A stretch of 64,000 bases of DNA, taken from the NCBI RefSeq assembly GCF_954871325.1, contig NC_088775.1, positions 4,079,475-4,143,474 of the forward strand. The letters are read 5' to 3'. The notes beneath the pieces were generated by a model. The model was not told where the DNA came from and did not search any database. It worked only from the letters and a program-made list of their open reading frames with translations. A program made the position numbers and the translations under genes. This document shows positions 36,601 to 48,950 of the stretch, piece by piece (position 1 is the first letter of the stretch; each line of letters begins with the position of its first letter). The DNA is from Gordionus sp. m RMFG-2023. Taxonomy: Eukaryota > Nematomorpha > Gordioida > Chordodea > Parachordodidae.

Positions 36601-39600
36601 ACTTACAGAGTAAATATTAAATAATATTTAACTAGTTTGGCAGATGCTAATGCCAAGTGAACTGCCAAATGAATGCTTTATTTTTGAATAATAAATAATA
36701 TTATTATGTAATTTCTAAGATCAAAAAAATTAAAGTAAGTTTTTTTAAAAAATTATCCATTTTTTTATCAATAACTTATTCGTTTAGTTTTTTTCGGGGA
36801 TTCAATAAGAACAATTAAACCGGTCTTAGCCATTATTATTTACTGAACTTAAACCTAACTTAGGCCGTTAAAAATTTGTCACTTTAACCCGAACCTCTAA
36901 AACTGCATCATGTGAACCTGTTTGAACCCTTTGACATTTTAACTCTTTTTATAAGATTTAATAATCAGTTTTGACCAATGAATCAGCAATTATTTTAAGA
37001 TATTCTTATAGATTTCTTTTTAACGGTCTAGCTACCCAATGTTAGCACTTATAGAGATCTTCCCAGTTATAAAAATTATTCTTCCTCCTTAAAGATATAA
37101 TTTGATAGAAGAGGATCGTGAAAATATACTAATTGTTTGCACGGCTCAAATATAATTTTTTATTAGAGAACAGTGATATAATATTTTTAAAAACAATATA
37201 TATATTCCTTTCTAATTCGCATGTACGTTAACAATGAACCGGGGTTTAATGCCCGGTTTGGACCACTTGAATTTTTCTAATATTTCTTTTTATTTTTTAA
37301 ATATTAGTTTCTTAAATCATTATCGTGGAATACATAATTTATTTAAGTTTAAAAAAAAAATTTGAATATATTAAGCCATAACAATTTGATCTATTTATGC
37401 CTTACTGTAAAGGGCTTACGAAGAGCGGCAAAAATTTTATCAAAAAATTAAACGGGTATGAGATACCCCTAAGCTTTATATAACAAACAGTCAGAATACC
37501 GCAATTTAGGGCACATATGGCATCTAAATTGATAAATAAAAATTGTAAATTTATGATCTTGGCATTACCAATTCACCCTTCACACACTGCGGAAGTTGTA
37601 ATATATATTTTTTTTGATGGCTCGGTATATGGTCGCAGATATAAAAGGTCAACTAAGACCGGGGCAGAGTACCCCACAGTTATAAAAATTTTCTTAACGA
37701 TTTTAGAAAAAGTTTGACTAGTTATTTTATCTGCCAACATTAGATTAAGCCGTTTAGCGGTCATAATTTTGTCTTTCGATCTTAAAAACCTGTTCCCAGG
37801 GTTCTAGTTTTTTTTTTAAAAAAAAGTTGTAATTTCTAAGTTCTACACTTTGATTGGTTAAAATTGCAAGAAACATTCGCCAATGATTTTGAGGCGATGA
37901 ATTTATAAAATTTATGATATATTATTTTTACGAATTCTAAAATGGGCGCCAAGATATTATTCGAAGCGATAATTTATAAAATAATTATTAGTGCATTTAT
38001 AAGTAAGTAGTATGCAATGACGTGTATATACTAGTGATCTGCATCGGGCCTAATTTTTCGAATTTATTTAAATATTAATTTTTATAATTACTCAAAATAA
38101 AAGACATGTTATATGTCGTTTTCAATAAATAAAATAAAATATTTTCATTTTGCATAACAAATTCTATTAAAATTGTTAAATTCAGATCGGTCCGAACCCG
38201 ATTATTTTAAATAAAATTAGGCCCGGCCCCAAAGTCCGTTCGGGTCGGGTACTGGCCGGGCCCAACTTTGCAGATCTCTAGTATATACTACTAGATTAGC
38301 GATTCGTGCATTTAAAAGTGTACATACATAGGAACCGGCTTTAGCCCCATTTTATGATTTTTATGTCGATTTAATGACAATATTATCATGATCGATCAGA
38401 CAATTAGTAGACTCCTTACTACTAGTGTTGTTAAACGGCAACTCAATGTTTCATCTAGAATAATATTACGCAAGCCTGAAGATTTTGTTTGTAGAAGGAA
38501 CAATGGTTTGGACATCTATTAGCGAAATCTCTAAGCTTAGGCAATATTTTTCTGCCTAAAATATTGAGTTAGCCCTTTTTAAAAATCGGCGCAAAACGAG
38601 CCGTTTAACAACACTCCTTATAACGTACACTTTTAATTAATGAATCGCCAATTTAATTAGTGTATATATACGTCATTGCATATTACTTCATTTGTGCAAA
38701 CATTGAATTAACGGACCGGTCTTATGTGGACCTAGCTAGATTTTTGCTCAAATGTTTTCTAAAAATAATAATAATAAAAATTAAAGTTTTTCTATATTGA
38801 TTTAATTCGAGCATCGTATAAATTATGCTTTTGTAATATTCGCGTCACAGGTAATAAATGGTTTGATGGCGCGGAATGACTGGGAGGAAGCGATAAAGAT
38901 TCCCATCGGTGTCATACCAGCTGGCACTGGCAATGCTCTCCACACATCCCTGTGCCATCAATATGGGTTTTAAAAAAATATATATAAAAAATATAATATG
39001 GAAGATCATTATTCCCCTCATCACGGACTAGTCCGGGCGCCATTGTGGACACAAATATCGCGACCGATGTCATTATAAATGACAAAAATAATGACGATGT
39101 TGTATAATTGTTATCTAGTCCTATTTTAATCTTGGGAATTATGTTCTTCCTTATTTTTTTTTATTCATTTTGGATTGCATATGAGAGACCGTCCTATCTG
39201 GCATTTTAGTTCGACTTTTGACGTTGACGTTTCATTTTTTTTTGAATCAGGTGATATTTTTTAAATCCTCGACGTTAAAAGGAAAAATCTGCGATTAAAA
39301 AATGAGCTAAGACGGCCTCTAATAGTCACAATCTAGATTTAGATTGCACAGTTTTCCCCGTTCAATTTCTGAGTTCAGAATAAGATAGAAGTCAATCATA
39401 AAATATTAATCTGTTATTGTTGGGATATTATTTAATTATTTTTTTTATATCTAATTAATCCCTCCCAAAAAATATTAATTTTAAAAACTAAGAATAATTT
39501 TAAATATATATATACACAATGAATGACCGACATCGGAGTAATTGTATTTACGAAATAATCACTAATTACTTTCTTTGAAAAAAAAGAAGTATTTTCTTAA

Positions 39601-42600
39601 ATTGAAATCAGGCTTTTATCTGGACCTAAGCATATATCGCAATAGCCCCCGTTCTCTCATTCCTTTATTCGTGAAGCAATGATCTTAGAGACAGTCCTCC
39701 GGAAGAACGCAGCAACGATTGGGCGAATACCTCCGTTCTTTTTTGAGGTCTATAAGCCCAAAGAATATAGGAATGATAGGTGATGGAAGGGGTCCATTAA
39801 GAATTATATTTAAACCTGTGGTTCTGTAAAAGGGCTCTACATAAAATGTTGGGTTTTAAAATGTCTTGAAAGAAGATAGAACGAATGCCATCAAGACCTC
39901 CGGAAAAGTCTCTTTAGAAAGATCTAACAGCTTTGATTGTCTCATCAGTGTTGATTTCGGGAGTTATATGGTCGTTTTGGCTTGAGAAGACAAATTCCGA
40001 ATCACATATGGGGTGTTTTAGAAACAAGGCTTCTAAGATGGACTCATTGGTGCTAAGGAGTTTTCAGAGGTCATAGCCTGGAGGGCTGAGTTTATATTAA
40101 GGCTGTTTATTTTGTTTGAAACTATTTTATAGCCCTACGGGCAATGGAGAGTGGATTGGATGGATTGGTATGGGGTGTAGGGGTTTGTTTGGAATCCTGG
40201 TTGAATAGGGATATTGATGATTTAATATGTTTGGATAATAAAATATTTTAAGGGTGAAATTGGTATAACTTAGTAGGTTTCTCCAATTTGATAGGTTTCC
40301 AACATTGTTTACTGTTAAGTGGATTAATTTGTAGAAGGATTTCGCAAAAGAATTACGAGCACCCCGTGGTATGCGGGACATGGTGGGAAAGTTGGGTAAT
40401 GATAAAAATTCATTGGCTCATGAATGTAGGTTAGGTATATTTATGTTAAGATGTTCTCATTATAACGTTTTCCACTATTCCTTGGATTTTTCTATCAAGA
40501 TGCTGTCCTCAACTCTTCTAATTTATAAAACTATCATTCATTATCTTAAACCTTCAAAAATATGCCAACTATGTTTTAAACATTTCACCTTCCTTGGTTT
40601 GAATAGACACAAATAAATTTGTTAAATCACCAGAGATGATGCAAATATGTCTTCCTATAAATAATATCATGTTGATGCATATACATAACATGACATAGTT
40701 AAATTTATAACTAAATTGTCAAGGAAACATTTGGTGATTCAAATGCATGAAATATGTCCCATAAGCGATAAATCTGCAAATATAACCAAAGCTAGAAAGT
40801 TTCAAATTCATGGTCCCCCATCCTTTAGCTGCCGAGGTTCAGGGCTACCAAGTATAACACCTACAGATTTTCCTCCATTCAGTTTATTAAATTTAGTAAG
40901 CCCTCCTTCCTCAACTGTTGCTACTGACTCACCTCCAAGTCAACAAATACCTAACCTACAATCAATAAATTTTTATCACTACCCAACTATCCCACCATAT
41001 CCCTTATACCTCAAGGGTGCACGGAATCTTTTAACAAATTAATCCATTTAACTTGTAAACAATCCGTGAAACCTTTCAAATTGGAAAAATTTTACTAAGC
41101 TTCACCAATTACCCTTAAAATACCCGACAATAAAAATATCTTCTTATCCTAACATATTAAAACTTCAATATCCCTCTTCAATCCAGATATCATTCCAACC
41201 GCTACACCCCACGCTTACCAATCTAATCCACTCCCTACCCGTAAGGCCAAAATAGTTTCAAATAAAATAAATAGCCTTAACATAAACTCAGCCTTTCGTG
41301 CCATGACATCTGAAGACTCCTTAGCTCCTAACAACGAGTCCACCCTTAAAGTTTTGTTTTAAAAACACCCTATATGTGACTCATAGTTTGTCAATTCAAA
41401 CCAGAACTATCATATTGCTCCAGAAATTAACATTGACGAGACAATTAAAGCCGCTAGATCTTTTTTAAAAAAAAGACTCTTCTGGAGATCTTGATGGCAT
41501 TCGTGCTATCTTCATACAAGACATTTTGAAATCCAACGAGATTTCAATTCCAAATTTTCAAGATGGTTCCGGTTCTAGAACTTTCTAGTCCAGCTATCCG
41601 CAAATTTGAAAAAAAAAGAAAATTAGAAATTAGTTTTAAAAATTATATTTACTCTTATAAATTTGCTTGCTCAATTTAATTCTTGGCAACCATTTTTATC
41701 ACCTTATTTTGTTGAAATATTATGTTTTAAACGTTTTGTAAAAAAAAATCCGCGAAATTATTATTAGTTCAGAAATAGCTTAGTTATTTTATCTTTGACA
41801 CCTTTTTTTAAACAATAGTGTTTATTTACCTAGCGTAGCGAATGGCGTAACTCTTCGCTTGAGCATTGTCGACTTCACTGCAGACCACGGTTTTTTTTTA
41901 AAGAAAAATTTAAATGAGCATTTAAAGATTTTTTTTCCCCCAATCAAAAATTTTGAGCAAATAATCGTTGAAAACCAAAATAAATGACGATATTTTCTTT
42001 CAAAAAATAAAGATTAGAAATTTTGAGCGAAATTTTAGCAAAAAAAATCTTGCATGAACGATTTATGAAATCCTCAAAAGATCAGAAAAAAAGAACAAAT
42101 TTTTGAATTTGGGGAATTTTTCTGAAACACTGTTGCGAACCCTGACAAGAAAGACATATAAGAAAATAATTTTTTTTTAATATCTTAAAGTTTGCCATGC
42201 AAATTCAAATTCTCCCAATTTATTTATGGATTTTTAAACTCCGACCAGGGTTTTTTTTTAAAGATTTTTAAGCCCCGGCTCGATTTTTCTAGATTTTAAA
42301 AAAATTTTAAACTGCCTTTCCTAGGTCTCTTCTTCACTCTTTACAATCTCGGACATGACTATTTGTATAGCCGTCTCTTGTCATTTATTATTACCTTCAC
42401 CTAAATCGTCTATTTATTTTAAAATGCCGTATACGATTGTCCTTGGTATAACAGACGATGATCAACCTAAAGTAATTCATCTTTTTTTTAAAAAAATTTA
42501 GCAAATACCATCCCAAGACATTTCTCATGGATTGCGTTAATTTCGCTCTCCACGGCGAACCAAGGAATCTCGATCTGTTCAAAATCACGACTCAATCCGG

Positions 42601-45023
42601 CCAGGTTTACTATTCCATTCTGGGACTTTGTTGGGGTCTGATAGCAGATATAGATATCGAGAGCCAGATTCATAGGTACATGGGCAGTTTGAGATACATG
42701 TTCCACGGTTTTAAGAGAATTCAAAGTATATTATATATATTACTTTATATAATACTTTTTTATTAGACATGTTTTTCGGATATATTAGGAGTTAGGGTTT
42801 GGAACTTGGACTAAAATGGATAAGGTTTTGAATGACTTTTAAAATGTTGTTAAAGGGTTGTTTCATAAAAAAATGAATAAATCTTCTAAATTGAAGCGCT
42901 CAATATCTTGAAAAGTTATATATTATATATATATAAATTAGAATATATTCTTGTTAGAACCGTAAAAGTGGGTTCCCAATTTTTATAGAAACTTTAAGAG
43001 AGATGCTCCAGTTTCCTAAATTTGTTCCATTTCCTGTTCCAAGCTTTGACTATTTACGTTAATAAAATATATACCTATTTAAATACATAGACCATTAATT
43101 TAATTAGTAATCTGCATCGGGCCTAATTTATCAAGCCCGACCTGGCCTAATTTTTTTTTTAAATATTTGCCTGGTCCGATCCCGAACTTATCTATTTTTT
43201 ATTTGTCCCGAAAAGCTCGACCCGAAATAAAAATTATTTGTCGACCCGGCCCGAAATTTTTAAAAATATTACCTCGACCCAGCCCGAACCGAAATTATTT
43301 TTTAAAAATAGACGTTCGGCCCGGGCTCGAACTGGGATTTGTAAATCACTACCATTAATCGCTCTCCTTATTTTTGTTTTTTAACTTGTGAATACAAATT
43401 AGAGGTCAAATTCTTGAAAAGATTTTTCAGCCCTGTCCCGTTAAAATATTTTGCGAGGGTTGTCCGGCCCAGCCCAAAAATCTTTTGGCGGGATTTCAAG
43501 CGATCCACCGCCTATGCAAATTGTATTATCTAGAATCTATTTTACTTTATATTAAAAAAAACGCTTTGAATAATAGGCCTTAGGCATTACAGGGGCTCCT
43601 TCGTTTACCGGGACGAGATTTCTGGTCAACTCACCAATATCATAGATAAGATTTCCACCGTTCCGAGCGTTTACCCCTCGAAGTTCGAAAACTTTGATAA
43701 TTACGACAAGAAAAAATTGCCCACGAGCCAAAATAAATTAGTATCATGGTTATGCTGCGATTGTATCGTTACCAATCCGTCCTTGCGTAATAATCACGAT
43801 AAAGAATCGGTCGGACGAACCAACCGAGTAATCAAAGCGGGTGTCGCGCAATCGTACAAAGAAATGATAAAGAAAGGTTTCGACAACCCTTTATACGTAC
43901 TCGACACTGCTGAACCGGAAAGGGTGCCTGAATCAGTTAAAGAGAACCACGCTAACCTAAATATAGGCGACGTGAGTAGCACGGCGAATAATATTGTAAA
44001 TGGCGTGGCTCGCTCTCATTTCCCCGGTGGCCACCATACTCCAGTTGACATAATATCCCTTTACGTATGCAACTTATCCCACATAAGTCAAGACTTCTCG
44101 GTGACCCCCATGGCTAAAATGAACGACGGATTAGCTCATTTGTGTGTGCTCAAAAGTGGGGTTTCGAAGTCTCAAGTTCTTAAAAAATATATAAATAATT
44201 ATACCTTTGGATTTTGGGACGGACATTTTTTTTTTAGTTTTAAAAAGCTAAACATTTGGTAAATAGATATTCGGCCAGCTGATTGTTTTATAAAGTTTGC
44301 AACCCGCTCCTTAGTGTTTTTAATTTCGCTCGCCCATGTTTACAAATTATTTTGATAGGTTGGTTTGGCTCCTAAAATAAATAGCAGCACTAAGTTGTGC
44401 ACCGAGAAATCTTTTAAATGTCCGCTCACCCTCACCCATTTTTGTTTCGAATTAATTTTTACCGGCCCATCCTCCCTCCACAATTTTTATAAAAATTATA
44501 ACCCACCTCGATTGACATTTCCTCAATATACGTCAAGGGGTGGATGGATAGAAATTTTAGATTATATAGACAGATAGATATATATGTGGCAACTTTGTAT
44601 CCACAAGAAATTCAGCTTAATTATTATTAGATAACTAACCACTGTTTTACACTGTATTTAATATAAGTGATTACGGCTCATTAAATTTTTCTTTTGCCAA
44701 CATTCAAAACTTTTTACCAGATGTTGAAATTCTTGCTCAATTGTATCGACGTTACCGCTATACGCCATGCCTGCTCCTTCCCTACCAAATTTTTTTACAT
44801 GGCCCCCGTAGTTTCTTCTCCACCCATCCATACTTCCTTGCCTCGCCTTTCCGCCGTCTCAGCTGTGATCGAAAAGGTTCGAGCTTATAGATTACCATTT
44901 TCGTCGTCGAAAACGAATTCTAATTACCGTTATCCTTCTATATTGACCATAGACGGCGAAGCTATCCCATGCTGTTCTGTAGTCGTGGAGGTTTTGCCAT
45001 CCATGGCTAGGATATTGGCATGA
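33615..45023 (+). CDS. SPHK: Sphingosine kinase (complete, six exons)
   Basis: Phosphorylates sphingosine to sphingosine-1-phosphate using ATP, at the cytosol and membranes. Exons 33615-33744, 33789-33883, 38851-38966, 42502-42725, 43577-44175 and 44721-45023 sum to 1467 nt, 488 residues, all junctions GT-AG and in phase. The catalytic N-lobe has ILINPHGGRKRG, NHARELVQNL and SGDGLIHEVINGL, whose Asp (about residue 70) is the expected catalytic base, then IPAGTGNAL. The lipid-binding part has WGLIADIDIESQIHRYMGSL and YRGSF. A low-similarity insert of roughly 130 residues follows, then MNDGLAHLCVLKSGVSKSQ. The end carries AYRLPF and LTIDGEAIPC, the conserved VDGE strand. Length lies between vertebrate SPHK1 and SPHK2. 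The ATG follows a stop codon within a possible acceptor (TAATAG), so an upstream exon remains possible. Introns 2 and 3 (5.0 and 3.5 kb) are packed with transposons. Confidence 0.94.
34165..34345. mobile_element. Decayed hAT-like MITE, family 1, in sphingosine kinase intron 2
   Basis: Recognisable by order rather than identity: a TTTAATTTTAGCCAATTTTT arm, central CCTCAAGATTTTATTAATAG, and ATTGGCTTAAATGAGCTGCT at the right. Older than the other copies. Confidence 0.5.
34411..36311 (-). mobile_element. Degraded hAT transposon of about 1.9 kb in sphingosine kinase intron 2
   Basis: The ends are TAGAGGTGGGTG on the left and the inverse CCCCATCTCTA on the right, a common hAT terminus. Flanks TGCTCAAC (34403-34410) and GTCTCAAC (36312-36319) agree at 6 of 8. 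On the minus strand near 35050-35110 the frame reads KLGIILDPNFKRLS, matching the hAT transposase motif LDPRFKxL, but stops are frequent. A younger MITE is nested at 35604-35779. Transcription of the host gene runs opposite to the relic. Confidence 0.68.
35604..35779. mobile_element. Palindromic hAT-like MITE with perfect 8-bp target duplication
   Basis: It begins CAGAGTTGTTAAAAGATAC and ends with the inverse CCTTTAACAACTCTG. The inner arms GGATCTAGATACAGATAC and GTATCTGTATCTAGATCC face each other. ATACTTTT flanks both sides (35596-35603 and 35780-35787), an exact match that marks a young insertion. It sits inside the older hAT at 34411-36311. Confidence 0.82.
36312..38031. other. AT-rich part of sphingosine kinase intron 2
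   Basis: No element or exon recognised. An open frame at 37517-37717 has no recognisable motif. Confidence 0.45.
38032..38280. mobile_element. GC-rich hAT-like MITE with perfect 8-bp target duplication
   Basis: It begins TAGTGATCTGCATCGGGCC and ends GGGCCCAACTTTGCAGATCT plus CTA, with imperfect inverted ends. GTATATAC occurs exactly on both sides (38024-38031 and 38281-38288). It is much richer in G+C (GGCCCGGCCCC, GGGTCGGGT) than its surroundings. A relative is at 43100-43350. Confidence 0.8.
38423..38616. mobile_element. hAT-like MITE, family 1
   Basis: Starts TAGTGTTGTTAAACGGCAAC and ends CCGTTTAACAACACT. Flanks CTTACTAC and CTTATAAC agree at 6 of 8. In sphingosine kinase intron 2. Confidence 0.75.
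39640..40390 (-). mobile_element. LINE fragment (non-LTR reverse transcriptase), minus strand
   Basis: Minus-strand frames give IPRGARNSFAKSFYKLIHLT, a spacer, then ITPEINTDETIKAVRSF, GGLDGIRSIFFQDILK and finally KNGGIRPIVAAFFRRTVSKI. The last is the reverse transcriptase motif around GG-RPI, found in many non-LTR families. Several stops and frame changes interrupt it. It lies head to head with a second fragment of the same family (40400-41600), in sphingosine kinase intron 3. Confidence 0.75.
40400..41600 (+). mobile_element. LINE fragment, plus strand, same family as 39640-40390
   Basis: Begins with a zinc-finger-like KICQLCFKHFTFLGLNRHK near 40555-40611, the kind of N-terminal finger seen in R2-like non-LTR elements. 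The N-terminal region of the reverse transcriptase follows (LKGARNLLTNKLIHLTCKQS, then NIDETIKAARSF and GDLDGIRAIFIQDILKS). Frames are broken in several places and the catalytic YxDD region is absent, so it is a 5' piece. It mirrors the left fragment over about 500 bases, forming a large inverted repeat. Confidence 0.75.
41601..42500. other. Rest of sphingosine kinase intron 3
   Basis: AT-rich, no element assigned. It ends in a T/A tract and TTTAG before exon 4. Confidence 0.5.
43100..43355. mobile_element. GC-rich hAT-like MITE, related to 38032-38280
   Basis: The left end contains TAGTAATCTGCATCGGGCC and the right end GGGATTTGTAAATCACTA. CCATTAAT occurs 5 bases before the left end (43092-43099) and immediately after the right end, a plausible 8-bp duplication. 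The body has repeated GACCCGGCCCGA. In sphingosine kinase intron 4. Confidence 0.65.
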
Positions 45024-46844
45024 GTCGATCATCTATCCTGGGACAAAAATTTATTCGCGATTCGTTATTTCACATTTCAAACGTCTTCGATTACAATTTG
45101 CACGAACTTCCCATCATTTTATTATAAAATTAAATTATTTTTTTCAAAAAAAAAATACTAATTAATATAACTAACTATATCATATTCTAAAACCAGTCCA
45201 ACATACAAAAGGTGCTAAAAGTCTTCTCGCTCATTTTTGTAGCAATATAATATATATTATTTCACAAATACACCCCCGTTATATTATGCCACGTGTACCG
45301 CTTTAATTGCGGCGTTAAAATGATCGCATAGCAATTCGGTTAATTTGCTATTCGTAATAGAACGAATAATAAAATATTCATATTCGATTATTACGAATAG
45401 TAATCTTTTTGATTCGTTCAAAACAATGATTACGAATAATTCATTATCCGATTTGAATAGGCCTGTTTCATTACACTAGTCAGTATTAATTTGCTTTTAC
45501 ATTAAACGGTATTATTCTCATTCTTATTTAAAGTTAACTTAAAATTATATGAATATTCATATCCTAAACGCACAAATATGTTTATATCATTCTTTTTTTT
45601 AATCAATTTTTCAAATTCAAATTTTAAGATATCAATATTTTTGTAAAGTTCCCAAATATTATTAAATAAGATCAATGTAGAGTTTCTTAATATAGGTTAA
45701 TTTTAAAAAAGTTCTTAAAAACAATTAATCAAGAATCAAGCTTTCTTCTCTTTTTATTTTTCAATTTTATCATAAAAACACAAGTCGTCTTATTATTTTT
45801 GAGTATTACTATTTAGTATTATTTTTTACAAATTTATTTTAAAAAAAAGGATAATATAATAATATGCAAAATACGACACGCCCCTTACCTTTTAGTCAAA
45901 ATTTTGGCTTAAATAGAGTCATTTATATAAAGAAAAATATAAGGACAAATCGGAAAATTTCATAAGTATGCCTTAATAATATTTGTTGACTTCGACGGTA
46001 TTTACCATCGTTCGTGTTGAATGTGACCCGAGTTAGCGTATTATTTGCTGTTGTTGTTGGTTATAGTTTAGGTTTTTTTTTGTTTAGTCTCATAGAATAG
46101 ATATTTTCCATTAATTTTTTTACAAATCATATATCATATTTATCACAGTATTTGCATAATATTCATTTTTTTTAATGCATAGACTATCTCCCTTCTTTTT
46201 TAAAGAAATCGATTGTAAGCTCTTTTATTTATTCTCCCTTTCTGTCATTATAATTTTTCACCAAACCTTCCATTTTAATAAATTTAATACTAACATTTCT
46301 TAGCGATTTATGTATATGCACTCTAATTTTATCTTTTTGTATCTTCTCCTATTTATATACCTTTTCTAATTGATTTATCACGAATTCTAACCTTTGCGTA
46401 CTACAAATTTATATCATTTATTTAAGAGTACTGATAAATAAAATCTAATATATTTTTTTATGAATTCTTTTTCATTTCTTATTTAGAAAAGATATGAACA
46501 AGAGTAATTGGTGCTTAAATTTATTTAAACGAAATCAAAAATATTTTACAGGTTGTGATCTATTAGTTTGCCTACTTAAGGCGAATCTTGTTAGCAGTTT
46601 TATTTCGATTTTAGGCATTACAAAACCTTTTTTAATATTTAAATTTAAACGCTACAACAGTATTATGGAAAGCATTATTTTTTTTTTATAAAATTATTTA
46701 TATTTGTTAACTTTATAAACATGATAGTCTTAATTGTAACTCAAGTTTTTTTTTAAGTATAATCTTAATCTTGATATTTAAACTCAAAAAATTTATATAT
46801 TACATAATGACTACAAAGAACCTCATTATTTAATGGTATCATGT
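45024..46844. other. Intergenic DNA between sphingosine kinase and the long-TIR element
   Basis: AT-rich. A patch at 45345-45450 repeats ATTACGAATA-type words in both orientations. No gene recognised. Confidence 0.45.
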
Positions 46845-48205
46845 AAATTCGGCGCGGAAAACGGCGCACTACAATTCGGCTCGGCGACAATTCAGCGCTT
46901 ATCTATTACAGTTGCAATTTATTATATATTACTTAGTATAAAAAAATAAGGATGATTAAATAGAAATTATTTTGAATGTTGGTCCTATTAATTATTTCTT
47001 CATATTTATTTTTACAAAAATCTCAGTTTTATTTACTAAATGTGTACTATCAAAAATAATTAACCAATATTTATACCTATTTCTTTGGTTGACCAATTTA
47101 CCACATAAGGTGTTGATTAGTAGTCAATGTTAAGTAAGCCTAGATTTTGGGCATAGAAGAAAGAAAGGTTTGGACCTCTATCTCGAATCTTACATATTAT
47201 TTTGGCTAGAATTTAAATCGACCGTTTTTAAAAATAGGCTGATCCAAAAATCAAATTAAGACTGACTCATTTTTTAGATTTATTAAAAATCCTTAAATTC
47301 TATTAATCCTTTTTAAAAAAATTATTAAGCTTAGGCTAATTTTTCTATTATATAAATCAGAATTTAAATGTGTAATATCAAAAAAAATTAACAACCAATA
47401 TTTATACCTATTTCTTTGGTTGACCAATTTACTACATAAGGTATGTTAATTAGAAGCCAATGTTATGTAAGCCGAGATTCATATTAGTTAACAGGAGGGT
47501 ATTAAAAAAATATTATTCTTAGGCTAATTTTTTCTACTATAAAAATCAAAAATTAAATGTGTAATATCATAAAAAAATTAACAACCAATATTTATACCTA
47601 TTTCTTTGGTTGACCAATTAACTACATAAGGTCTGTTGATTAGTAGCCAATGTTATGTAAGCTGAGATTATGGGCATATTATTTATCAGGAAGGGGGGGG
47701 GGGGTATATAATTTTTTTATTGTTTAAAATTAGGCGTGAAAAGAGGATTTAAGATTTACCATTATAATACTTATCAGGGGGGCCTTTTGGGTCTATTTTT
47801 AAACACGATTGATTAAGATTGTAGCCCAAATAATATATAAGATTAGAGATAGAGGTCAAATCTTTTTTTTTCCTACTTCCTTCTATGCGTTAAATTTCCA
47901 GGCTTACATAATATTGGTTACAAATCATACCTTATAATGTGGCAAATTGATTAAAGAAATAGGTATAAATATTAGTTAATTTTTTTTTCGATATTACACA
48001 TTTAGTAAATAAAATTGAGATTTTTGTAATAAATATAAAGAAATAATTAATAATACCAACATTCAAAATGACTCCTATTTAATCATCCTTATTTTTTTAT
48101 ACTAAGTAATTTATAATATATTTAAACTGTAATAGAAACGCGCCGAATTGTCGCCGCGGTGAATTGCCGCCCTTCCGAATTGTCGTGAGCCGAATTTACG
48201 TGGAA
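46845..48205. mobile_element. Non-autonomous element with long (over 200 bp) inverted ends and internal repeats
   Basis: The left arm starts GTAAATTCGGCGCGG and runs through AAAAAAATAAGGATGATTAA to TTTTATTTACTAAATGTGTA. The right arm is its inverse, ending GAGCCGAATTTACGTGG. Both termini carry clustered CAATTCGGC words (GC-rich in an AT-rich setting). Inside, a block of about 100 bp with TTTATACCTATTTCTTTGGT and GACCAATTTACCACATAAGG occurs three times in direct orientation (about 47040, 47370, 47560) and once inverted (about 47905). No open reading frame of note. The superfamily is unclear and no clean target duplication was found. Confidence 0.72.
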
Positions 48206-48950
48206 CCTTCTTTAATATGCAATGATTTCGGATTAAACAAAATCCTTAGTAATGAATAAACAAATTTTCTCTAAAAAATATTTTAATTTAAGATTCTCAA
48301 GTCCCGAGTATGTTTATATGGAAAAATAATTTGCTTAGATCAATGGGATATTCTTTCAAAATTATACTCGGCTCAAATTGTAGTGTTTTGAGGTCCTAGT
48401 GCTCAATGCCATTCCCTTAATTTTTTTTTATTCATAATATATCTGGGATATGGAATTCAAAATCTCATATCCCAATAATACACATAAATTAATCTGCAAA
48501 GCCCGGCCCGGTAAGTAGTAGTTGCTTGGCTCTTTATAATTTTCTAAAAATATGCCTTGTCTGTTATAATTTTAAGAAACATACGCCCAGCTGTTAAATA
48601 TTATAAGAATTTTCGGGCATTACATTTTTAATGTCTATATCTGTTCACCCCTCCCCAATGTCAGTTAGAGCTCTATCTATGTCTGTAACAACAATTTATA
48701 AATCGATTGTGTTTGTTACCCCTATTAGTGTCATTTGTACTAAAATTTTAGTTAGTCCTTATTTGAGAAATATCAATGGTAAGAATACGATAAATTTAGG
48801 ACATTTCGTAAAATACTAGATAATATTTTAATTAATCACCTTCAAAACTTATGTGACACATATTTGCGTCAACGTCATTTAAATTATAAATTGCCCGTCA
48901 TTTAAAAGGAGTAATTTATTTTACAATATGAATGAAATATAAAAATTTTA
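48206..48950. other. Intergenic DNA upstream of TIPRL
   Basis: AT-rich. A small GC-richer piece near 48500 (AAAGCCCGGCCCGGTAAGTA) belongs to the scattered GC-rich repeat type. The TIPRL promoter should lie here, but no element stands out. Confidence 0.45.

Noticed and set aside
37517-37764. Overlapping open frames on both strands in sphingosine kinase intron 2
   Set aside because: No motif, no splice support, and each frame is the shadow of the other.
40716-41042. Open frame of 108 codons as a host gene
   Set aside because: It is the N-terminal part of the LINE described at 40400-41600; the same peptide (KGARNLLTNKLIHL) recurs in the opposite fragment.
42397-42724. Minus-strand frames overlapping sphingosine kinase exon 4
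   Set aside because: Shadow frames of the conserved plus-strand exon.
45345-45450. Clustered ATTACGAATA words as a regulatory array
   Set aside because: Short, irregular and partly palindromic. Cannot be told apart from a decayed repeat.
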